Source: Phytophthora colocasiae (lineage: Eukaryota > Oomycota > Peronosporomycetes > Peronosporales > Peronosporaceae). Taken from it: DNA of 64,000 nt. The stretch spans positions 1,364,001 to 1,428,000 of the forward strand of contig JAGKQI010000031.1 in assembly GCA_018806915.1 (NCBI GenBank), in the 5' to 3' direction. Below the pieces are notes generated by a model that saw nothing but the letters and a program-made list of their open reading frames with translations, was not told the origin of the DNA and made no database searches. Both the position numbers and the translations under genes were made by a program. Each line of letters begins with the position of its first letter. Positions within the stretch are counted from its first letter, which is position 1. Below are positions 9,329 through 20,093 of this stretch, piece after piece.

Positions 9329-11014
9329 TTGGCATATGAGATTTCCCTCACCAAGGTGATGATTTGGGCGATACTTTGCATCACCGCGTTGGCCTTATCA
9401 GCTCTGGCCACGGGGTTACTCGTCTTCAAGTTGTATCGAGACTGGGACGTCCGTGCTTCTAGTGTCCAATGGCTACTTGCCATCTTCTTCACGTACCAAT
9501 GTATCGGAGCTTCCACCAGCCTTATCTACTTCTTGTGGCTCACAGTATACGCTGAAAGAACAGCAGACAAACGAGACGATCTGGAAGGCCACGCTCTAGT
9601 TGGAACCGAACTATATCGGCTGGGTACCAGTGCCGTACTGCAGTTGGGGAACAGACAAAGTGCATGGGTGACTGCCACCATTATTGTCGGCGATACGACC
9701 CATTTTGGTCTCACCATTTGGATCGCTTTACTGGTGTATGAACTCTCGAAACTCGTGGCGATTTCAATGGACCGTGGAGACCAGCATGAACGCGCTAGAA
9801 TTCGATTGTACACATGTGTGGGTCACATGGGTATTGCAGTTTTCTTAGCAGTGGAGATTACTTTAGCCGGTATCTGTTCAGGGTATTCGCGTTATGCGTA
9901 CATGCTGCTGCTAGGGGTCTACGTCTTGCAGATTCTAGTTCTGGTATATATGATTGTCACCGTGGTGATTCTCAAAGTTAATGGTCGTGACTACGAAAGT
10001 GTACACGGTCGATTTGAAGCTTCCCCGCTGTACCAAAGACTCAAATGGATCATGTTGACGTACGCGTTGTTCGCCTTCCAGTTCCATTTATCTTCTGTGA
10101 TCATGTACGCAGCTCCGGGGAAGTCAAAGCGCCTCACTAATTACGCTGGAGTAAGCTTTATGCTGTATTATCTGCGAGGTTTCGTGCTTTCGATCGTGAC
10201 TGGATGTAGTCGGCCTTGTGTTTTGCGCTGTCTGAGCTGCTTAATATCTGAGGAAATCAACGAGAACTACATGGATCAGGATGGATTGCGTCCAAATGAC
10301 TGGGATCTACCTTACGTTCATCCAGTCTTCGTGTTCACGGATATTGAATCTTCCACAGAGCTTTGGGCTATTGGCGATGGTCGAATCATGCAGCAAGCGA
10401 TTGAAATCCACGACAATATCCTGCGAAGCTTGTTGGCTCCTTATCGTGGCTATGAGATTACTACAGCTGGAGATTCGTTCCAATTGGCTTTTCATACGAT
10501 CCAAGAAGCGGTTGAATACTGTTTTGAAGCACAAATTCAGTTACTCCATGCGAAATGGCCCAAGAAACTCCATGACCTCGTAGAAGCTACCAGAAAGGTT
10601 CGATTTCGGACAAGGACTATTTTCCGAGGCTTACGGGTTCGTATGGGTGTCCATGACGCTGTAAATTCGGAAGGACCTCTCGTTAGGAATATCCATGCTG
10701 TTACTGGCAAGTTTACATTCACTGGAGCGTCGGAAGCCATTGCGAACGAAATCGGAGCTTTGAGTACTGGAGGGCAGATTTTAGTCACCAAACGGATTGC
10801 ACTGTGGCTTCGTGACAATTCTTCGTTGCTGGTGACGAAGTTTATCGTCGAGCCTTTGGGTCACTTCTCCATCCCTAGACTTCACACAGTGGTGGAGGTG
10901 TTCCAAGCTGTGCCCAAGTCGCTGGTTATGCGTCGTAACAGTTTTTATTCGCCGGATGTGTTTCTATCTACAAGCATGGATGGTTTGTCATCATGGTCAT
11001 CGTGGATTGATTGA
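9329..11014 (+). CDS. 7TM receptor-like protein fused to class III nucleotidyl cyclase domain
   Basis: 561 codons. Residues 12-34, 48-73, 113-140, 162-183, 188-215, 238-259 and 271-293 are strongly hydrophobic, giving seven predicted helices. A class III cyclase domain follows at about 333-495. It has the first metal-site Asp in VFVFTDIESSTELW (D338) and the second in YEITTAGDSFQLAF (D382). The Lys that selects purine in active adenylyl cyclases (Y-E-x-K-T) is Thr378. The Asn and Arg of the N-x3-R transition-state motif correspond to Ala470 and Glu474 in FTGASEAIANEI. The domain thus resembles the C1-type half of a cyclase dimer, or is inactive. The 7TM-plus-catalytic-domain layout fits the oomycete 'GPCR-bigram' class. 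The start is unsure: the open frame begins at a TTG (9329) after an upstream TAG; a real first exon may be spliced on before GTGATG (9355), or ATG 9358 may be used. Confidence 0.85.
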   Translation: MAYEISLTKVMIWAILCITALALSALATGLLVFKLYRDWDVRASSVQWLLAIFFTYQCIGASTSLIYFLWLTVYAERTADKRDDLEGHALVGTELYRLGTSAVLQLGNRQSAWVTATIIVGDTTHFGLTIWIALLVYELSKLVAISMDRGDQHERARIRLYTCVGHMGIAVFLAVEITLAGICSGYSRYAYMLLLGVYVLQILVLVYMIVTVVILKVNGRDYESVHGRFEASPLYQRLKWIMLTYALFAFQFHLSSVIMYAAPGKSKRLTNYAGVSFMLYYLRGFVLSIVTGCSRPCVLRCLSCLISEEINENYMDQDGLRPNDWDLPYVHPVFVFTDIESSTELWAIGDGRIMQQAIEIHDNILRSLLAPYRGYEITTAGDSFQLAFHTIQEAVEYCFEAQIQLLHAKWPKKLHDLVEATRKVRFRTRTIFRGLRVRMGVHDAVNSEGPLVRNIHAVTGKFTFTGASEAIANEIGALSTGGQILVTKRIALWLRDNSSLLVTKFIVEPLGHFSIPRLHTVVEVFQAVPKSLVMRRNSFYSPDVFLSTSMDGLSSWSSWID

Positions 11015-11033
11015 CCGAAAGGTTTCACGAAGG

Positions 11034-11105
11034 GGAGGGGGGAGAACTATTCGGTGTTGACTGTTTCTTTGTTGCCAACAGAGTTGGTAACCGGAAGGTT
11101 TCGCG
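11034..11105 (-). mobile_element. LINE 3'-end fragment
   Basis: The stretch from the G-run through AGAACTATTCGGTGTTGA to GTAACCGG resembles the 3' terminus of the LINE at 56148-57717 (bases 56148-56210), in the same orientation. It sits 20 bp after the cyclase stop codon and could supply its 3' UTR. It is too short to carry coding sequence and is probably a severely 5'-truncated insertion. Confidence 0.55.
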
Positions 11106-11759
11106 AAGAGTTAAAAGATCACACTCTTCCAAGGACGATTTGACAATAGCAGACCAATAACTTACAGCAGTTTGAAGTTGTAGTTCGGCTTGAAGCCCAG
11201 TGACGTAGAGTACATGTAGCTTTTGAATCATCTTTTCCAGGTATTAGTTTGCTAAAAAAACTACCTTCCTGTAACATCGACCTTCCTTCACTATACTATA
11301 TTCGAATCGAATTTCGATTATTCAAGGCGTACTGTAGCCACTTGTGACGGGTTTCATATGGTATTATATCCAGAGCGTTTTCATAAATTTCAGCGTTCGT
11401 GGCTCGCTGTTCGAATGTACTGTAGGTCATGGTGTGGTTTACACGTTATAGAGTGTAGCATTTGATGTACACCAAAGTGAGTGTTGTTCGAATGTGCAAA
11501 AGACTTTTGATTTTAATGCTGTCGGTACGCAAAGTCTGCATGGGGCGCAGTTCGTTCCTTGCACTATCTGCTGTGAGGCACCTCTGGGTTTTTCAGGAGC
11601 AGGATACGTCTATCTAGGCAAGATAGTGATTCTTACAGGGCAATGATTAGTAGCCCCAATGAAAGCAGGAGTACGACAAGATCAGGAAGAAATGCTGCAT
11701 TATCACAGCTACTGTAGACATTTCAGCATGTACCGCAGCCTTATGAAGCGTATCAACGA
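11106..11759. other. Intergenic, no gene seen
   Basis: About 650 bp of moderately AT-rich sequence with no convincing ORF or long terminal repeat. It marks the transition from the left gene block to the repeat island. The left terminal repeat of the adjacent MULE should be here but was not found by eye. Confidence 0.5.
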
Positions 11760-14700
11760 CTAACTAGGTTTCGCCGGCATTTTGATGTCTTTGATGAAGC
11801 ACTCAAAGAACATCAGCACCGTTGCACCGCAGCTGACCATGTCAGGCTGGCGCAGATGCGTCTCCCTCTTGATTGCAAGAAGCTGGCACACTTTTTTCCA
11901 AACACAGTCTTCAACTTCGTTCCACAGGCATCGTAATATTTTGACTTGGGCGACTGCAGTGGATCCAGAATCGTGATTCGACGGCTATCACGGCGAAGTC
12001 GAACACCACCCCGCACCAATGGTTGTCATCATGCAGTGGCAGAAGAACCATATCACTCGTGCTTCGAAACGAGTTCCCAGCAGTTGCCGCTCTTAACTTC
12101 GCTTCGTGCTCCTTGAATCGCAGGAAAAGTGGGTTGATCACCCCAATGTTCGAGTGCTCACGCTCCAGAAGTGCCAGTCCGTGACAAATGGCATTATCGT
12201 CCATCCACACGTTTTCCCGGAATGTCAGTAGCGAACAATACGGGATCTCACCAAACGGCGTAGTGCGTCCACCACGGAGCAAAAGCTGCTTGATAGCGTT
12301 CTCCCGCTCGTTCAGGTCGCTGCTAACACCATCGGACAGTTCATCAGGTATGCCAACGCGCTTGATACTCGTGTTGCTTGCCCAGTCGATAGCAGCCTCC
12401 GTTTCCGTTAAATATCCCATGCAAGTGTGCCAGCGGTTCATCGCGACGATATCTTGGTGGTGAAAAATGCCAAAGCGGGGGCCACGAACGCCAACAATGT
12501 CTTTAGCACTCTTATCCTCAACCCTCTCATCCTCTGCCAGAAGCTTTTTCCGAAAGGCCAGCATACCTGACTGTGCTTTCACCACGAATCGTTCAGGAAA
12601 AACGAATCGCACGTCATCGTTGCACTCTTCAGTGGTGTAAAGCCCGGCGATGGTCTTCTTCGTCTTAGGTACGTCTCGGATGAATAGTGGTGGTAGAAAA
12701 CGATGCGCGCCTTCATAGGTGTAGTTTTCATCCAACAGCGCAACAATGTTTCGCACACTTGGAACGGGAGCCAAAGTTTCTTGCACCAACTTGAGAGCTG
12801 TTTTCTTACCACGTTTAACGCGCTGCTTCTTTTCAGGATAACCTTGATTCTTTTTAACTTTAGGTCGTCCCCGACTTGCGCTGCTTTTTGCCAAGACGAA
12901 CCCGATACCCTCGAAGATTCGGATGAACTGCTGCTGATATGTTGTCGCTTCTTCTGCCGTGGTTTACCTCGTGAAGGCACTCGTGGCAAGTCAGGTATAT
13001 CAGCTTCAACATTTTCACGTGTGATCGAAGTTTTGACGGATGAATCAGCAGACTGCTTTTCTGTTGAAGTATCTGCAGTTACATTCGAAGTATGTGCAGT
13101 TACATCCGAAATAATTGCAGTTACACCCGAGTTCACCGCCGATGTACCTGGAGGTACTTGGATAGCTGGAGATAAAGAGCTATCTACCGGAGAGCGTTGT
13201 GTTGATGGTGGGTCGTCTTAAGAATCATCTTCCATTTCACGCTTCGTTTCACTTGCGACTCGCGTAACCTCAGATTGTTCAACCACGAATTCTGATGCTG
13301 GCGTCAAATCAAATTGCGACAACTGCGTGAGTGAGAGCGGATCTATCCAGTGACCCTCGGCCAACGAACGGTGCTACTCCATCTGCTCCTCGACCAGACG
13401 GTAAGCGTATGGACTCACTTCACGAGCAAGGCTTTCGAGCTCTGCATCAGCTCCCTCATAGCGCATCTGGCACACGTGCGTGATTTTCTTCGCGTATTCC
13501 ATCTCAGCAACGGCTTGCAGGAAAACGAGCGTATCTACGCATTCATCAAGCGCCATTTCCGGTTTGAGTGCATCCTTGATGCGGCCCCATGATGTTTCAA
13601 GTCTACAAGACGCGGTAACACAATCGCTTTTGAGATGAAGTCAGAGAAAGAAATTGAAAATGTAACCGTACCTGTTATTTGTGTGATTGCCTAAGTGTGG
13701 AACATCAGACCGGGCGTATAGAGACCACCTTTCTTTCATCGAGTCCCAATTCTTCATGAAGTACTCGAGAAACGGGTGCGTGGGCTCTGGAATATTGTTT
13801 GCCCTGCGAAGATGAACACCGTCAAGCAAAAAATACAAGTACTTTAAGTACTTCGTGTACTCCTCTCAGGAGCCTGTCAACCTCATCAAGTCCACTGCAG
13901 CTTCGACCATTTCTTTGTCGCTGGAAGGCCCTCCGTATTCACTCTTTGCGAGCTCAGTGCGGATATACTTCTTCAGATGAAAATGGCACAGGATCACCTT
14001 CACTCCCGGGAAGGCATTCTCCAGTAGTCCAAGCTCTCCCATGTCTTTATCGATCACAATAACTTTGACATCCTCCTACGACGGGTTGTTGAACTTGAAC
14101 GAGCTGATAGAATCTGTGACGCACTCGGAACTTTCATTCTCCGTGAGACTATGATGGACGTACTGACCCTAGCAACACCAAGCATTTGACGGAGATGTAA
14201 GTGTCATAACTCATACACACTCGGTACCTCCAGTTACAGCGATGTAACTGCAGACCTCGAGGTCTACTCAACGTAACAAATGTGCGATTTGAGTACCGCA
14301 ATGTTCATTCACTTACATACCCATCACATCTTTTACCATAAACGAAAACAGTTTGTAGCGCGACTCGTTCGTATTGTGTGTGGCGTCAATGAGCAGGACT
14401 TCAGGGAACGCCTTGAACCAGCGTCGTATCTGTCTTGTTTGAAGTATGATAGTCTGCGCCGTTTTGTTGACATCCACAAACACGGTCGCTCGATTACCAC
14501 GACTGCCGCACACCTCTCGAAGAACAGCTTCGAGGCGCTCTTCGGTTGGCTCATTTCCTCGACGCTTCTCTCTCAACTTCGCCACCATGTTGTGCGCATC
14601 TCGTAGCGTGACGTTCTTGCCTACGTACAGTATCCACAGCATCGTTAACAATATGCACCCCAAATGACGTACGAATGCGTCATACCCGTCTTCTTGCGAA

Positions 14701-15334
14701 GATACTGCATGATCAGCTTTGGCTTTGATCCAGCAGCGTGAAGCTCGTCCACGAAAGCAAGAAGAGTCCTCTTCAACTTTTCGGTTGGAGACATGATTGT
14801 CGAAGATGGCCTTGGACACAGTATGATTGCTCTTGACGCTATAGTCGGTCACGCGCACCATGAATGCGTTCACACTCGAATTCCAGACGAATTGGCCTTG
14901 ATATTGGCCTTACACCCCGTTATTTTTTTGAATGCTTTGCGTATGACATTACCTCGGCTTTTCCGCTGCCAGCCATGGGTACAGACCATCTTGATCCAGA
15001 AGTTCTTGAATGACTCTTGAATGAGGCGATTTGGTGGTCTAACGTGCGTATCCTCTGAAGTTGGTATCGCAAGACCCTGAGCGGCGCGTGCGGTGTCTTC
15101 GCTGTCGTGTGTTGACGTCGTCAAGCAGTCTGACGGTCTCCGTAGGGCTTCGGTCTCTCGGTTCCCCTTTAGCACAGAGGTGGAAGTGCGCTGACGGAGT
15201 ATTTGGTGCGTGGTGGCTTGGTACTCTACCAGGTAGGCGCGGAAGGCGTCCCAGTCCTCGTGCCACTCCACAACCGGAGAACAAACCCACGAGCTGCTGC
15301 ATGGAACCTGGCTCTCAGGCTCGCTGTCACTCAT
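11760..15334 (-). pseudogene. MULE transposase fused to a Ulp1/C48 protease domain
   Basis: Read on the minus strand from MSDSEPESQVPC (15334). A zinc-finger-like N-terminal region comes first. The MULE catalytic core follows: first Asp in EVLLIDATHNTN (about 14390), second in IDKDMGELGLLENAF with the CHFHLKKY motif (about 13980-14050), and Glu in NHTNNR/LETSWG. That last block is formed across a 59-bp GT-AG intron (13613-13671). A Ser/Thr-rich linker leads to a C-terminal C48 protease domain with HDDNHW (His), ILDPLQ (Asp) and RQPDMVSCG (Gln and Cys), ending at 11760. All transposase and protease catalytic residues are therefore present, but several frameshifts and stops (for example near 14090, 13380, 12880, 11960 and 11870) break the frame. 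MULEs with Ulp1-like domains are known in plants and other eukaryotes. This copy cannot make a single protein as it stands. Confidence 0.85.
13065..13130. repeat. 21-bp tandem repeat, three units, in MULE linker
   Basis: Three imperfect copies of a 21-bp unit containing GCAGTTACA lie in the linker between the transposase and protease parts. On the minus strand they encode a seven-residue repeat of the form S-x-V-T-A-x-T. Confidence 0.75.
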
Positions 15335-15409
15335 TGGATGTCTGCCAAAAATACATTAAGTACCATACATATCAGCAGCGGATAAGCCGCTCGATATGAC
15401 GGCATAAAC

Positions 15410-15440
15410 TTTATTTAGACGATAAAATAGTCTAAATAAA
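15410..15440. repeat. 11-bp hairpin upstream of the MULE gene
   Basis: TTTATTTAGAC (15410-15420) and its exact complement (15430-15440) enclose a 9-base loop. A weaker outer pairing (ACGGCAT / ATGCCGT) extends the structure. It lies 75 bp upstream of the MULE start and could be part of that element's terminus, but no partner was seen at the other end. Confidence 0.75.
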
Positions 15441-15674
15441 CAGACTCATATGCCGTGTAGCCATCTTAAACATTTTACTTCAAATTTGTATTGTTTATGT
15501 TGACCGTCACTCTTCAATAACGACCATCACTCTGAAGTGACATATATCTTTTCTTGTGACTTTGCGAGGAAGCGCTCAGTCTACAATCTGCCACTGGAGG
15601 TGACAGGTGGGTAATGTACAGGCTTTAAACTGTTTTTAGGACGTGAATTTTAATAAACCATTGCAGTTGCATCC

Positions 15675-16943
15675 ATGGTTCATCTTGCGCATTCCGCACT
15701 GCACTGGAAGCTTCGGTGCATCCAGGATTCCTCGGACAGCGAGGACGAGAACACCCCGCCCAACGTTTCACGTATGCAGAGCCCTGAGAGCAAGTCGCCC
15801 ACACAAAAGTGTAAAGACGATAAGTGCTGCGACGACAAGAACTGGGACGACACCTCTTCAACTGGGACCGCCATGCCTCCTTGGATGTCGCCGGGTTTCA
15901 CGAAGCTCGGTACTCGAGAAGAAACACCAATAAGGCGCCGTCATCTCCGTCATTGACGGAGATGATTCTATCTCCACAGCGTCGGCCACGAGAATTGGCC
16001 AGTCCGACGACATCTTCGCCATTGATCCTGGAGACGACGCCACGACCTTCGCCGGTGATGTTGAAGACTACGGCAAACCCTTCACCGCTGGTGGGTTCTC
16101 GCACCAAATGTCTGCAGAATCGTCGAAATCGTCGGGAGAGTGCGGCTCCGTATTCTCGACTCCGTCTCCTTCGTGACCACGAAGGACGGTCGATCACGAA
16201 TCCGAGTGGTTGCATTCGTGCTGTAAACAGGAAGGCTTCGGAACCTAAACAGCTTTCTCATCAAAATCCGGACATTCTCGTTCCTGCGAGCTGGCCCCAT
16301 AACGTTACCCACTTGCGTGAGCAGTTTAACCCCATGGCGACGGTGTTTCCTGTGCCCCCCCCCCCACACACACTTTGGCTCGTGCAACTACCAAGACCTG
16401 TGTCGTGCTGACACTTGCCGCAATGCCCTCATGAATGTGTACTGTAACCACAACTGTTGCCCGTACGAGGGTATGTGTGGAAACGGTCTTCGGGAGTCTA
16501 ACAAGGTGTACTTGGCTCGCAATCTTCGGACGTCTGCGTTGGCTGTGGCTGCGGTTGAAGTCATCGAGCCGGGAGTGGTGGTCGGTCAATATCTTGGCGA
16601 GCTGGAACACGTAAGCACGAACCGAAGTGACGGTCCACGAAACACAGGATTTCGCTTGGTGATGAGGCAGCGCCCGGAGCGCCCTGAATACCCCGTCCGA
16701 GTATCCATAAACGCAGAGCGCATGGGGGGCCTCATGAGATTTGTGAATGAATCTTGCGAGCCAGTCGCGAAGTTCGTCGAGGTCGGGAACGGGCGACGAA
16801 CCACGGTGGTCGTGGTTACTACCGAGCGCATTAACCGTGGGCAAGAAGTTACCGCAGACTACGGTGACAACTTATGGTTCGTGTCCCGCTGTCGAAGCGC
16901 TGGCTGCCGTCATCGAGACATCCAAGCCAGTAGCGATCCTTAG
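15675..16943 (+). pseudogene. SET-domain protein, frameshifted
   Basis: An acidic/Ser-rich N-terminal part (15675-15950) continues in a second frame (IDGDDSISTASATRIG...) to about 16160 and in a third to about 16360. It then enters the best-preserved frame through a run of about 11 C residues near 16355. The last part has a Cys-rich pre-SET block (DTCRNALMNVYCNHNCCPYE), the SET core IEPGVVVGQYLGELE, RFVNESCEP in place of the canonical NHSC, EVTADYGDNLWF, and a post-SET C-x4-C. SET proteins transfer methyl groups from S-adenosylmethionine to lysines, usually of histones. The ADYG motif is intact, but His is replaced by Glu in NHSC. The copy lies between two transposon-type genes on the same strand as the SANT-like gene that follows. 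At least three frame changes argue for a pseudogene, although the C-run could also be a sequencing error. Confidence 0.75.
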
Positions 16944-17379
16944 CGATGCTGTCATCGACCGAGATGAAGTCATTGAAGCCGTCAAGTTGAAGGACCGCGC
17001 CAGATGTTCGACGGCTGTCATGTTGAGGTTCGAATATGATTCGCTTGTGTGCTTTGTAATATACTTATTCACGTCCTTTTATTGGAGTTGCTTTGCAGAT
17101 TGCTCGAGAGTAGCAACTTGAACTTCGTGTGAAAGACTTACTGCTGACTATCGGGAGAAGGCAACCCATAGGTTGGCGCCGGGAGGTTGGCAAGCGTGTG
17201 GGGTATTAAATCTTGTAGATTGACGTCAACGCTGAGGCAGTTCCGTGAACTGCTGGACCAGGTTTCGTTTCAAGGTTGTAATCACAAGGCGACGGAGACT
17301 CTGACGTTTACTTGGACGCTCACTTTGACTTTTGCTTTCCAATCAGCACCCCTCCTTCCAATCCTTTGATACCGCGAGC

Positions 17380-18700
17380 AACTCCAACCTCATGCGCAAG
17401 AACTCCGGGGGCGCTAACTACAAAATGACCGAGATTAAGTGCTGACCTGGTTGAAGAGTACCTGCCACTCTGAAAGGACGAATGGGAGCGACTGGCAAGT
17501 GACTTTAACTCGACGCGTCCTCGAGCGAGACTTCGACAGTCTGCGCTGAAAATTCAAGGCCCTTTTTGGTTGCGAAGCCAACCGGCAAGGCTAACATCCC
17601 GCCTCATATCGCGCAAAAGATCTCAAGCGAGCCATAGACGACAAAGCCAACATCGTCGAGATGGATGACTGCGCCGACGAAGATAGTGACGCCGAGTCTG
17701 ACGGCGACGATAAAGACCAGGAAGAAGATCGACCAATTGAACCTGAATTCAGCTTCGACTACGATCCCGATGACTCACTCTTTCCTGATCGTGGTGGAGA
17801 AGGTGGTGTCATAGCTGTCGGCGTTGACACACCTACCGGTGTGTCGTTCTCATCCTTAGCCGGACCAGCGGCTTCGACAGACACGACGGAGATTACTGCG
17901 CACTTGACCAAAGGTGCTGCGTGTGCCAACACGCAGTCGCCTTTTGGTGTTCGCGTTGGGGTGGAGGGACTGGAGGCATTCGCACCACCCACCCAGCTTG
18001 CCACAGCTCCGGGAAGAGCATCAATGCGTACGCTGCGCTCTGCGGGGTTACTCAAGCCAAAGAAGGATCCAATCACCAAAACGGCCAAGTCAAAGTACGC
18101 GAAGCACAAACAAGGACCCCGTCTGGGCGCCCGAGAAACTTCAGGGCCTCGTGGTAGCAACACGATGCAGTCTACGTCCAACCGCCGTGGAGGAGGCGAT
18201 TTACGCGCATTTTGCTCAATTCTGGAGTCGAAGAGGTCCACCGACGACGTTGGTCTGGAGGGTCACGAGGCTAGCTTCGCGAAAGCAAAGCGTGCCAGAA
18301 CCGTAAAAGTAACGGAAACGCTCAGACAGAATATGGCCTCGATCCAGAGTGCTTCGTCAAGCCTTGGGGGGGGGGAGCATGATGGAGATAATGCTTATCC
18401 TTCGCGAGGAAAACGAAGCGAAAGCAGACGCTCGCCGTGCCGATGAAGAAAAGCGCCACCGCGATGAACTTTCCGCCCTGAAGAGTGCTACAGAGTCGAG
18501 AAGAAGGAGGCTGAAGAGCGTCGCCGCCAGGAGAATGTCGACCGAGATGAACGGGCTCGACGTGACCGTGAGGACGCTCATGCACGTACCCAAGATCTGG
18601 CAATGCTTATTGGCGCCTTGACGAAGAAACCCTAGTGCAAGGACGCTCATCCTTGCGCCGCGAGATGTTCATGGACACGAGCAAACGCTCCTTGGCAAGT
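17380..18700 (+). pseudogene. SANT/Myb-like (DUF6818-type) transposon-associated protein, broken
   Basis: Fragments in three frames rebuild a known oomycete layout. A DNA-binding-like N-terminus comes first (NYKMTEIK, then KDEWERLASDFNSTRPRARDF, then FDSLR and KFKALFG), interrupted by stops and small deletions. It leads into RAKDLKRAIDDKANIVEMDD and a long open frame (17661-18446) with an acidic block, Ser/Thr-rich and Lys/Arg-rich stretches. A frameshift at a G-run (18366-18373) leads to a charged coiled coil (REENEAKADARRADEEKRHR). The WERLA...FDSLRRKFKAL pattern is typical of SANT-like proteins that are abundant in Phytophthora repeats; the DUF6818 label is from memory. No catalytic function is implied. 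Confidence 0.6.
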
Positions 18701-18823
18701 GCTATATTATAGAGCTCTGACGAAACCCGAAACAAACAGATCACAACCAGGTCCCTTCATACGTAGCGTTCGATTTCATGTAAGCCTCTGTTAACTCAAC
18801 TAATACAGCCAAAACTTACCCGT

Positions 18824-20093
18824 TCAAATTGTCACCTCCATTTCGCAGCTAAAAGTGGTTCGGATTTGAGAAATACCAACGGTTCTTACCCTGTAATTTG
18901 CCAGGCGAAACATGTTGGTGATTTGTAGACCTCGGAGATCAGGGTCGTAAGGCTGAGGGGGGGTTCAGGCGGCTGTACACCTTCTGGATGCTGCCCATAC
19001 ACCACTCCGCGGCCTGGCGCACGGAGGTTATAGCGTTGTGCATTGTCCTGGCAGCACTCCGTAGAGCGGGCAAGATCCGATCAATATCTCCGTCCTTCAG
19101 CGGTGTTAAAATGCGACCGGTCAGCTCAGTTGAACATGGAAATGCAGAGTCGGAGACCACGTTCATGTGGGTGTCTGGGCAGCACCAGGGGTCCAAAAGC
19201 TTGTTGCGGAAACCCAGTAACGTATCGGCATCATTCCAGGAACCAGGGTAATTGTGGCGGCTCTAGATGATGCAGCCATCTGCCGCAAAGCAGATTGTTC
19301 CAGTGACAAATACTGCATGAAGCCAGCCATTATACATGGCATTCTGAAGTTCTGTGCTGGATGACTGTAGTATCAGTACGCGTTAGATAACAAATAACAT
19401 AAACACCAAAAGCTCCGTAAACGTACCCAGAGTTTTTTTCCGTCGATAAAGGCAAAGGTGTGTTTGAGTAGCGGTTCTCTGGCCTCTACCACCCGAGCCA
19501 GCACTGCGTGACGGGTACGTGATGGCCACGCGATCCGAGCAGGTTTGTAGCCTTCCAACGCCATCGTCAACGCCTTTTCGGCCCTTCTCAGAGTACGTGA
19601 CAGTGTGGTAGGCGGCATTAAACAACAGACATAGCGTGGAGTTCTCCATAGAGCCCACATAGTAGCACAGAACTAGACCCAGCACTTGGTGAAGGTATTG
19701 GAGCTTTGGGGGTCTCCCTCTCGATGACGGTGGTGGGATCCTGTAGAATTGCCAAAATCGAGCAGGCAACTGTGCAAATACAGTACTGTATCAATAGCAA
19801 GTTAGCGATACATAGGCACATTAAAACGGGGAAACGCCTCATACCGGGTCAAACTCGTCACATTCAAGAAGTTCTTGTCGTTGCCAGCCGTATACAGCGC
19901 CATCCAGGCAGATTCCACCGGCTTGTCGAGGCACTGCCTGTGAGGTAGTGCTGGGATCACATGGCAACCTTCCAGACCTCCTTCAGAAGGAGCTGAAACA
20001 ACTCGTCTTGCGCAACCATCACATCCCTCTCGTACTTCATGAGCGTTCACTCAAACAGATCAGTAAAGTCGTGGAGTCCTCGTCGTCCGCCAT
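18824..20093 (-). pseudogene. Harbinger/PIF (HARBI1-type) DDE transposase
   Basis: Minus strand from ATG 20093 (MADDEDSTTLL). The helix-rich N-terminal part includes WMALYTAGNDKNFLNVTSLT and RPPKLQYLHQVLGLVLCYY. The catalytic Asp in FAFIDGKK follows. A 62-bp GT-AG intron (19365-19426) joins to SSTELQNAMYNGWLHAVF and CIIxSRHNYPGSWNDADTL, with one in-frame TAG where Trp is expected. The second Asp is in VVSDSAFP and the Glu in RQAAEWCMGSIQ. The frame shifts at a C-run near 18960; downstream codons (FRLANYRVRTVGISQIRT) are conserved and end at TGA 18824-18826. All three DDE residues are visible. Several frameshifts inactivate this copy. No terminal repeats were identified by eye. Confidence 0.85.

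Noticed and set aside
11760..15500. Terminal inverted repeats for the MULE
   Set aside because: No pair of long inverted repeats could be found by eye around the gene; only a local hairpin was seen.
17759..18241. Minus-strand 160-codon ORF
   Set aside because: Complement of the acidic SANT-like frame; typical shadow composition.
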